Shown: in pieces, positions 56,711-64,000 of the stretch
Position numbering within the stretch: position 1 is the first letter of the stretch
Layout: each line of letters begins with the position of its first letter
Assembly: GCA_015489765.1 (NCBI GenBank)
Contig: WFZC01000198.1
Span: 1-64,000 of the forward strand
From: Desulfobulbaceae bacterium
GTDB lineage: Bacteria; Desulfobacterota; Desulfobulbia; Desulfobulbales; Desulfobulbaceae
Direction of reading: 5' to 3'
Length of the DNA: 64,000 bases
Notes under the pieces: model-generated
Database searches by the model: none
Seen by the model: only the letters and a program-made list of their open reading frames with translations
What the model was told of the DNA's origin: nothing
Program-made: the position numbers and the translations under genes

Positions 56711-58025
56711 TGGCTTGTGCTCGTTTTGCTAATATTTTCCGCCACTTGATTAGGCGGTCCCGAATGATGGCCTCAAAGCCGCGGTTTGTCGGCTGGTAAT
56801 ATCTTGTGCCCGCAAGTTCGGCGGGCAGGTGTTCCTGGTCGACCAGGCCGTCTTCCTGGTCATGGGCATACCGGTATCCCCTGCCATAGCCGATGGATTT
56901 CATCATTTTGGTGGGAGCATTGCGCAGATGCATGGGCACCGGAAGGGAACCCGTGGCTCTTATGTCCTTGTCTATATGATGTTCCATCCGATAGAGGGCA
57001 TTGCTCTTGGGGGCGGTGGCAAGGTAGGTAACGGCCTGCATGAGCGCCAGGTCACCTTCGGGCGAACCCAGCATCTGATAGGCGTCCCTGGCGGCAAGGG
57101 CGACCGTCAGTCCTTGCGGATCGGCAATGCCCACATCTTCACTGGCAAAACGTATCAGGCGGCGGGCAATATAGAGCGGGTCCTCACCGCTTTTCAGCAG
57201 CCTGCGCAACCAGTAGGCCGCACCGTCCGGATCGCTGTCCCGCATGCTTTTATGAAGCGCTGATATGAGATTGTAATGCTCCTCGCCCATGTTGTCAAAG
57301 CGCAGTGCCTGTTGCTGTGCCGCTATCCGGAGAATGCCGGTGGTGATTTCACCATGTCCGTTGCCCTTGTTGACAAGGGTGGCCGCGGTTTCCAGGCAAT
57401 TCAATGCCCGGCGACAATCACCGTCGGCTGACCTGGCCAAGGCTTCCAGGGCCTCCCGATCTATTGTCAGTTTCTGTTTGCCCAGGCCGTTTTCAGGGTC
57501 ATCGATGGCCCGTTTGATGATGGTTTGAATGTCCGTACTGGCCAGCGGCTTGAGGACCAGGAGTTGGGTTCTTGAAAGAAGCGGCGCAATAACATGAAAG
57601 GAAGGGTTTTCCGTTGTTGCTCCGATAAGCGTCAACAGGCCGCTTTCAACATGGGGGAGAAAACCATCCTGCTGTCCTTTGTTGAAGCGGTGGATCTCGT
57701 CAACAAAGAGAATGGTGGGTTTGTCGCTTTGGCCTCTTTTGGCTTCCGCTTCGGCGACAATACGTCTGACATCCTTGACACCGGAGAGAACAGCGGAAAA
57801 AAAGATAAAATCAGCCGACAGGCTGTGGGCAAGAATAGTCGCCAGGGTGGTCTTACCCGATCCCGGTGGTCCCCAGAGCAAGAGCGACGGTATCCTGCCC
57901 TGCTCGATGAACCTGTTGAGCAGGCGGCCCTCTCCTGTGAGATGCTCCTGACCGACAAAATGGGCCATTGTCCTGGGCCGCATCCGTTCGGCAAGGGGTG
58001 TGTTGTGCTGATGTTGTTTCTGCAT
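56694..58025 (-). CDS. rarA: Replication-associated recombination protein A (AAA ATPase)
   Basis: [59 protein letters not shown] 58025 preferred over the ORF-track start. Confidence 0.95.
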   Translation of the reverse strand: MQKQHQHNTPLAERMRPRTMAHFVGQEHLTGEGRLLNRFIEQGRIPSLLLWGPPGSGKTTLATILAHSLSADFIFFSAVLSGVKDVRRIVAEAEAKRGQSDKPTILFVDEIHRFNKGQQDGFLPHVESGLLTLIGATTENPSFHVIAPLLSRTQLLVLKPLASTDIQTIIKRAIDDPENGLGKQKLTIDREALEALARSADGDCRRALNCLETAATLVNKGNGHGEITTGILRIAAQQQALRFDNMGEEHYNLISALHKSMRDSDPDGAAYWLRRLLKSGEDPLYIARRLIRFASEDVGIADPQGLTVALAARDAYQMLGSPEGDLALMQAVTYLATAPKSNALYRMEHHIDKDIRATGSLPVPMHLRNAPTKMMKSIGYGRGYRYAHDQEDGLVDQEHLPAELAGTRYYQPTNRGFEAIIRDRLIKWRKILAKRAQANAKPA

Positions 58026-58353
58026 GGGGCCTTTATGGGATACCGGGAGGGATAAATGCTTTGTCTGCTTGATCTTTCCTTTTGGTTTTTCCGCGGGAAA
58101 ACAGGGGCATGTCTTTGGGTGGAAATCTCTTGTCATGCTTTGGAGCCGGGACAGTATCCGGCCTGTTCCCTGATAATTTTTTCACAAATGTATTATCAAA
58201 CGAATCAGGGTGTTCGTCAAGGGTATGATTTTGTCTCCGGCTGCCGCATCATTGCCTTGCGAGCTCTATGGTGGTAAGATGTCGCAAAAGTCTCGGAAGC
58301 GGTCTTGTAGAGATTTTCCCGGGGAAGATTAGAAGTAGGCAGGCGGTGTCTTG

Positions 58354-58797
58354 TCAGGCGCTGTCGGAAATGGTATGGGAGCTCCACCAGTCGCCCCGTT
58401 TTTTTTGCTGCTGTTCCATCGCCTTTCTCAGGTGTTTTATCTGTTCGTCCCCGGGGCTGGTGAGAAATTCGATTCCCATCTTGAAGGCCCGGATTTTATC
58501 GCGGCGAAACAGGTCCAGCCAGACGGGATGGGCGGTAATGGAAAAGGGGATGTTTTTCGGTGGAACATTAATGGTGAGCTGCAATACCCGAGAATCGTCT
58601 TCACGGGTTGAGTGAAAGACATGATAGGCATTCTGCATTACCTGGGTCATGAGCAGGCAGGCGCCATGTTCGGAGATATCAATGATACGCCCGGAAAACG
58701 GTCCTGCAAGACGTTGTCCGGTTGTCTTATTTTTTGCATTGACCAGAATGGGAAGATAATCGGTGACGCGTTTTGATCGTCTCAGCTCGGTGATCAT
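58354..58797 (-). CDS. PilZ domain-containing protein
   Basis: ELRRSKRVTDYLPI...GRIIDISEHGACLLM pattern of PilZ c-di-GMP-binding proteins. Confidence 0.75.
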   Translation of the reverse strand: MITELRRSKRVTDYLPILVNAKNKTTGQRLAGPFSGRIIDISEHGACLLMTQVMQNAYHVFHSTREDDSRVLQLTINVPPKNIPFSITAHPVWLDLFRRDKIRAFKMGIEFLTSPGDEQIKHLRKAMEQQQKKRGDWWSSHTISDSA

Positions 58798-58944
58798 GGG
58801 ACTTCCAGGTAAAAGAAACAGGAAATGATTAATTTTCTTTTAGCATATTTTACCAATTTCATAAATAAAAAAGAACGGTCCTGCCAGATGATAGCTCTGT
58901 TTTGTTAATCGAGCCGCAGGAACAAGATAGTGATGGGAGTAATT

Positions 58945-60420
58945 ATGGAACTGCACAACAGGAAGCTGTTTCGTCAGCAATGCCTCAGTAATGGCCAATG
59001 GATTTCTTCGTCGTCCGGAGATGTGATGGCAGTGTATAATCCTGCGACCGGAGAACGTATAGGTACGGTCCCAGCCCTTGGCGCAGGGGAAACAGCGGCA
59101 ACGATTGCCGCCGCCGATCATGCCTGGCAGGGTTGGCGCTCGATGACGGCCCATGAACGGTCGCGGATTATCCGCCGCTGGTATGACCTGATCGTTGCCC
59201 ACCAGGATGACCTGGCTGTTATTATGACAACAGAGCAGGGCAAGCCGCTGGCCGAGGCACGGGGCGAGGTCCTGTACGGGGCCGCCTTTGTTGAATGGTT
59301 TGCCGAAGAGGCCAAACGGGTGTATGGCGACACCATACCCATGGCCCAGCCCGGTAAGCGGATTGTTGTTATCAAGCAACCGGTCGGTGTCTGTGCGGCC
59401 ATTACTCCATGGAATTTTCCCTCGGCCATGATAACCCGCAAGGCTGCGCCGGCCCTGGCCGCCGGATGTCCGGTGGTCATCAAGCCAGCGGCCCAGACTC
59501 CGTTTTCCGCCCTGGCCCTTGCCGAACTGGCAATGGAGGCAGGGATCCCGGCTGGGGTGTTCAATGTCCTGACCGGTCCGGCATCAGAAATAGGCGGAGA
59601 GTTAACGGCAAATCCCATTGTCAGAAAGCTCAGTTTTACCGGATCGACGGCGGTCGGCAAGATGTTGATGCGGCAATGTGCTGACACGGTGAAAAAGATT
59701 TCCCTGGAACTGGGCGGCCATGCGCCATTTCTTGTTTTTGGTGATGCAGACCTTGATGCCGCCGTTGACGGGGCGCTTGCCTCCAAGTACAGGAATGCCG
59801 GCCAGACCTGTGTCTGCGCCAACAGGTTCCTTGTCCACCACCAGGTTTATGACGCATTTGCCGACAAACTGATAGCAAAGGTGCAGAGTCAGCTCAACGT
59901 GGGTAACGGCTTTGATGATACCGTTAATCAGGGGCCGCTCATTGATTTAAATGCCGTTATCAAGGTCGAAGAACAGATAAAGGACGCCCTTGACAAGGGT
60001 GCTCGTCTTGGTTGCGGTGGCCACCGCATTGGAGATTCCGGTTTCTTTTTTGAGCCCACCATTTTGCTGGATGTAACCCCGGAGATGCGCATTGCCCATG
60101 AGGAGACCTTTGGCCCTGTGGCCCCGCTTTTTTCCTTTGCAACCGAGGAAGAGGCCATCCGCTTGGCCAATGATACCCCATACGGGCTGGCCTCCTATTT
60201 TTACAGTCGTGACATCGGCCGTGTCTGGCGGGTGGCCGAACAGCTTGAATACGGGATGGTCGGGATCAATACTGGCATCATGTCGACCGAATCCGCCCCC
60301 TTTGGCGGCATAAAGGAATCTGGCATCGGCCGGGAAGGATCAAGATATGGCATGGACGAGTACCTGGAGATGAAATACCTCTGCCTCGGTGGTCTGGATC
60401 TGCCCGATTCAGGGCGATAG
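58945..60420 (+). CDS. gabD: NAD(P)-dependent succinate-semialdehyde dehydrogenase-like aldehyde dehydrogenase
   Basis: ITPWNFPSAMITRKAAPALAAGCPVVIKPA, LELGGHAPFLVF, NAGQTCVCANRFLV. Confidence 0.92.
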   Translation: MELHNRKLFRQQCLSNGQWISSSSGDVMAVYNPATGERIGTVPALGAGETAATIAAADHAWQGWRSMTAHERSRIIRRWYDLIVAHQDDLAVIMTTEQGKPLAEARGEVLYGAAFVEWFAEEAKRVYGDTIPMAQPGKRIVVIKQPVGVCAAITPWNFPSAMITRKAAPALAAGCPVVIKPAAQTPFSALALAELAMEAGIPAGVFNVLTGPASEIGGELTANPIVRKLSFTGSTAVGKMLMRQCADTVKKISLELGGHAPFLVFGDADLDAAVDGALASKYRNAGQTCVCANRFLVHHQVYDAFADKLIAKVQSQLNVGNGFDDTVNQGPLIDLNAVIKVEEQIKDALDKGARLGCGGHRIGDSGFFFEPTILLDVTPEMRIAHEETFGPVAPLFSFATEEEAIRLANDTPYGLASYFYSRDIGRVWRVAEQLEYGMVGINTGIMSTESAPFGGIKESGIGREGSRYGMDEYLEMKYLCLGGLDLPDSGR

Positions 60421-61164
60421 TGATTGAATATCCCGGCTGTCCACATAGGCATAGGCGGAATGTTTGTGGATGGATTCAAAACTTTCCACCCCGATGGAGA
60501 ACCAGCCGATATCGGGGTGGGCCAAGGCCTTCTGGGCCGCCATTCTGACAACGTCTTCGACAAACATGGGGTTGTTGTAGGCGGTCTCGGTGACAAATTT
60601 TTCATCGGGCCGCTTGAGCAGGGCAAACAGGCGGCAGGAACCACAGCTCTCGACCAGCTCGATCAGCTCTTCCAGCCAGATAAACCTGTTGTTCTTCGGT
60701 TCCACCAGCAGACATACCTCGGCCCGTTGATTATGGGCGCCGGCCGCACTTATTTCTTTGGAACAGGGACAAAGGGTGGTCACCGGTACCTCGACCTTGA
60801 GCAGGAGTTGCCGGCTTGGCGCGGTTGATCCGCGAAAGGAGCACTGATATTCCATTAGACTGGCGGTGCCGGTGACCGGTGCCTTCCGGGTCAGGAAATA
60901 GGGAAACCGCATTTCCATTCCCGCCTGTTCGGCCTGGAGTTGTCTCCGGAGGTTTGCCAACAGTTCCGGAAACACCCTGGCATGTATGTCCCGGCTGTAC
61001 ATGGTCAGGATATCGGTAAAGACCGACACACATGACCCTCTCAGGCGGCGGGGCATCCTGGCCTTAAGTGAAATAGTGGCAATGGTCTGCTGGCGGGCCC
61101 CTGTTTTTTCCCGGATGCTGACCGGACAGGTGAAGTTGTTGATACCTACAGCGTCAAGTTTCAT
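60409..61164 (-). CDS. folE2: GTP cyclohydrolase FolE2 (type IB)
   Basis: PVSIREKTGARQQTIATISLKARMPRRLRGSCVSVFTDIL; VPVTTLCPCSKEIS. Confidence 0.9.
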   Translation of the reverse strand: MKLDAVGINNFTCPVSIREKTGARQQTIATISLKARMPRRLRGSCVSVFTDILTMYSRDIHARVFPELLANLRRQLQAEQAGMEMRFPYFLTRKAPVTGTASLMEYQCSFRGSTAPSRQLLLKVEVPVTTLCPCSKEISAAGAHNQRAEVCLLVEPKNNRFIWLEELIELVESCGSCRLFALLKRPDEKFVTETAYNNPMFVEDVVRMAAQKALAHPDIGWFSIGVESFESIHKHSAYAYVDSRDIQSLSP

Positions 61165-61294
61165 GGCCTTCCATTACCGTATTTTGATGCCATGCTCAAG
61201 AAAAGAAGTCGACCGGTAAAGGAAAAAATGATCGGTGATGGCCCGGTACAGCTTTATTTGAAGGCAGTGATAAAATATGGTAGGTTGCATTCTC

Positions 61295-61720
61295 ATGCAG
61301 AATGTGGCAGGGGAAAGAGCAACAGGAGTTGAGGTGGCCGGGGACAAGGTTCGCATAGATAAATGGCTATGGGCGGCCCGATTTTTCAAGACCCGCTCTC
61401 TGGCTGCAAGGGCCGTGACCGGGGGACATGTCCATATTAACGGCGCCCGGGTCAAGGCGGCGCGTCCGGTGCAGCCGGGTGATAGGGTGCACATCAGGCG
61501 AGGCGAAGAGGAATTTACCGTTACAGTGCAAGCCCTGAGCGGGAAAAGGGGGCCGGCAAAGGTGGCTGTGACCTTGTATGAGGAGACGGAAGAATCCATT
61601 GCCGCCCGGGAGATCGCCCGGGAAGAGAGACGTTTGATCCGGGCCCGGGCGCCGCGTCCCGACCGGCGGCCGGATAAACGGGAACGCAGGCGGATCAGGA
61701 AATTTTTACGTAAAGATTAA
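61295..61720 (+). CDS. S4 domain RNA-binding protein (HslR-like)
   Basis: VRIDKWLWAARFFKTRSLAARAVTGGHVHINGARVKAARPVQPGD; basic C-terminus. Confidence 0.9.
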   Translation: MQNVAGERATGVEVAGDKVRIDKWLWAARFFKTRSLAARAVTGGHVHINGARVKAARPVQPGDRVHIRRGEEEFTVTVQALSGKRGPAKVAVTLYEETEESIAAREIAREERRLIRARAPRPDRRPDKRERRRIRKFLRKD

Positions 61721-61735
61721 CAGTTGAGGGAAATT

Positions 61736-62359
61736 ATGAAAAAGGTGGAACGGGCATTGATCAGCTTGACGGATAAATCCGGAATCGAGGGGTTTGCCAG
61801 GGCATTGACCGAGCTTGGCGTGGAAATTCTTTCCACCGGCGGCACGGCGAAAAAGATGCGTGATGCCGGGGTTGAAGTAACGGATGTGGCGGATTTCACT
61901 GGATTTCCCGAGATGCTCGATGGCCGGGTCAAAACCCTGCATCCCCTGGTCCATGGCGGCATCCTCAACCAACGGGACAATCCGGACCATCAGAAACAGT
62001 GCCAGGAGCATGGCATTCGCGATATCGATATTGTTGCGGTCAACCTGTATGCCTTTGAAAAAACCGTGGCGGATCCCAACTGCAGCCTGGCCGATGCCAT
62101 TGAAAATATAGATATTGGCGGGCCGACCCTGCTGCGGGCCTCGGCGAAAAATTTTCGGGATGTGACGGTGATCGTTGATCCTGCCGATTATGATCAGGTC
62201 CTTGCCGAGATTAGAAAGACCGGCAACACGACGTTAAAGACCAGGTTTCGGCTGGCGGTCAAGGTTTTTCAACTGACATCCTCCTATGACACCACTATTG
62301 CCGACTGGCTTGCCCGGATAGATGTGGATACCAACCCCTATTTTGCAGGAGAAGAATAG
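61736..62359 (+). CDS. Stand-alone IMP cyclohydrolase domain (PurH N-terminal, MGS-like)
   Basis: [53 protein letters not shown]; ends at ~208 aa without the AICAR transformylase domain. Confidence 0.9.
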   Translation: MKKVERALISLTDKSGIEGFARALTELGVEILSTGGTAKKMRDAGVEVTDVADFTGFPEMLDGRVKTLHPLVHGGILNQRDNPDHQKQCQEHGIRDIDIVAVNLYAFEKTVADPNCSLADAIENIDIGGPTLLRASAKNFRDVTVIVDPADYDQVLAEIRKTGNTTLKTRFRLAVKVFQLTSSYDTTIADWLARIDVDTNPYFAGEE

Positions 62360-62362
62360 AAA

Positions 62363-62938
62363 ATGTTGAAAATGGCGGTGTTGTTGTCTGGCAGCGGCAG
62401 GACTCTGGACAATTTTCATGAGCGTATTCAGGCAGGGAGCCTGCAGGCGGAAATACAGGTGGTTGTCTCCAGCGCGGCTGATGCCCTTGGGCTGGAGAAG
62501 GCCCGTGGCTATGGCTATCCGGCCTTCCATGCTGTCGGCAATCCCGCCGTAAACGAGATCCTTGGCCGTTATGACATCGAGTTAATTGCGCTTGCAGGTT
62601 ATCTCAAGTTGTATCAACCGCCGCCGCACCTGTCCAGGGCGGTCCTCAATATTCATCCTTCGTTGATTCCAGCCTTCTGCGGACACGGGTTTTATGGCCA
62701 TCATGTCCATGAAGCTGTCAAGGCGAGGGGGTGCAAGGTCAGCGGTTGCACGGTCCATTTTGCCAATGAGGTCTATGACGAGGGGCCGATTGTTGTTCAG
62801 AAATGTGTGGCCCTGGAGGATACCGATACCCCCGATGATATTGCCGACAAGGTTTTTGCCAGGGAGTGCGAGGCCTTTCCCGAAGCCATCAACATGGTTG
62901 ATTACAAGGGGATCGATTATTTTTGGGACCGGGCCTGA
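62363..62938 (+). CDS. purN: Phosphoribosylglycinamide formyltransferase
   Basis: MAVLLSGSGRTLDNF, VLNIHPSLIPAFCGHGFYG, GCTVHFANEVYDEGPIVVQ. Confidence 0.92.
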   Translation: MLKMAVLLSGSGRTLDNFHERIQAGSLQAEIQVVVSSAADALGLEKARGYGYPAFHAVGNPAVNEILGRYDIELIALAGYLKLYQPPPHLSRAVLNIHPSLIPAFCGHGFYGHHVHEAVKARGCKVSGCTVHFANEVYDEGPIVVQKCVALEDTDTPDDIADKVFARECEAFPEAINMVDYKGIDYFWDRA

Positions 62939-63019
62939 AATTTTTTATCTTCATTCAACAGGGAATTGCTCCCAAGCCACAACGAGGCCTCCTCTTTACT
63001 GGTGCACAAGGTGACCGCA

Positions 63020-63559
63020 ATGACAACCCAGACCATAATGACCGCCCGCGACATAGACCGCAGCCTTGACCGGATCAGTCTTGAGATACTGGAAAAAAAT
63101 CATGGTATCGATGAGTTGGCCATCGTTGGTATTCATACCGGTGGTGTCTTTCTCGCTGAACGGATTCATCGAAAAATTCTTGTCCGTGAACAGGGTGACA
63201 TGCCGCTTGGCGCCCTTGATATCACCCTGTACCGGGACGACTGGAGTCTGGTTTCCCAGAATCCCATTGTGCGGACAACGGATATCGGATTTAATGTGGA
63301 TAACCGCCGGGTGGTGCTGGTGGATGATGTCATTTTTACCGGTCGAACAATTCGGGCGGCCATGGATGCGATCATGGATTACGGCCGCCCGCTTTCCATT
63401 CAGCTGGCGGTACTGATTGATCGCGGCGGCAGGGAACTGCCCATTGGACCCGATTACGTCGGCTTGTACGTCAGCGCCGAGGATGGTGAGCAGGTGGATG
63501 TCCTGCTCGATGAAAAGGGCGGCCGTGACGAAGTTGTCCTGCATGGGCCCGAAGCCTGA
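63020..63559 (+). CDS. pyrR: PyrR bifunctional pyr operon regulator / uracil phosphoribosyltransferase
   Basis: RRVVLVDDVIFTGRTIRAAMDAIMDYGRP PRPP motif; ATG 63020 preferred. Confidence 0.94.
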   Translation: MTTQTIMTARDIDRSLDRISLEILEKNHGIDELAIVGIHTGGVFLAERIHRKILVREQGDMPLGALDITLYRDDWSLVSQNPIVRTTDIGFNVDNRRVVLVDDVIFTGRTIRAAMDAIMDYGRPLSIQLAVLIDRGGRELPIGPDYVGLYVSAEDGEQVDVLLDEKGGRDEVVLHGPEA

Positions 63560-63560
63560 C

Positions 63561-64000
63561 ATGGCTGCGACAACCGCCTCTTCCCGGCCCAGGGACCTGG
63601 CCGCTGTCTGCCGCCGGGTGCGGGAAAAGTCGGAAAGTTACGAAAAATACAATTTCAGCAGTAAGTTCAATGAGTTTTTAAAGGCATTTTTTGATCTGGC
63701 CCAGGAGTTTGATTCCCTCGAGGATTTTTACCGGATCTGTGTGGCCGTGCCGCTGGAGATGACGGAGCTGGCAAGCGCTCTGTATCTCAGGCAAAAGGGC
63801 GAACAATCGCTGTTGCTTGCCTGTGACAGTGAACATGGGATCCCGGCCGAGCCGGTGGTTGCCGATCAGGCGATCCGTCTGCAGGATTTTCCATACGAAA
63901 CCGGGGACAAGTATGTTGTCCCTATCTGCAGCAAACAGCCACAATCCGTTGTCCTGAAGGCAGCAGCGGATGATGGAGAACAGGGCGTGGAGTCCCTGCC
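63561..64000 (+). CDS. Hypothetical protein, partial (runs off the window)
   Basis: Open frame from ATG 63561 (MAATTASSRPRDLAAVCRRVREKSESYEKYNFSSKFNEFLKAFFDLAQEFDSLEDFYRI...) with no stop before 64000; not in the ORF track because it is open at the edge. Confidence 0.65.
   Translation, partial: MAATTASSRPRDLAAVCRRVREKSESYEKYNFSSKFNEFLKAFFDLAQEFDSLEDFYRICVAVPLEMTELASALYLRQKGEQSLLLACDSEHGIPAEPVVADQAIRLQDFPYETGDKYVVPICSKQPQSVVLKAAADDGEQGVESL

Overview
The window reads as a Gram-negative, probably Desulfobulbales/Desulfobacterota-like chromosome (inferred only from gene content and protein style). About 50 kb (1-50.6 kb) is a large surface-polysaccharide locus. It contains a CapD-type dehydratase, a Wzm/Wzt ABC exporter, a WbdD-like methyltransferase-kinase-GT2 fusion, a UbiA prenyltransferase, two AsnB-type amidotransferases, an AlgI/AlgJ-like O-acetylation pair, two SGNH hydrolases, many GT2/GT4 enzymes, flippase-like proteins and a WcaJ/WbaP-type initiating sugar transferase. 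The remaining ~13 kb is mostly housekeeping: a CooC-like ATPase, BI-1, ppaC, rarA, a PilZ protein, gabD-like, folE2, an S4-domain protein, an IMP cyclohydrolase domain, purN and pyrR. The strongest hidden signal is an unannotated selenoprotein. The truncated minus-strand ORF 55127-56473 extends upstream through an in-frame UGA (56552-56554) to an ATG at 56710. A bacterial SECIS-like hairpin sits directly downstream, with a GGUCU loop at the same distance from UGA as in E. coli fdhF. The result is a UshA-like metallophosphatase/multiheme cytochrome c. The same gene appears to carry a 1-nt frameshift near its 3' end that hides a fourth CXXCH. Other signals are a ~160-bp MITE-like element (three copies, ~21-bp imperfect TIRs, apparent 4-bp target duplications), a 107-bp REP/BIME-like hairpin, and a second dispersed intergenic repeat family. 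No rRNA, tRNA or CRISPR was recognised. All family names come from reading the translations; no database search was run.
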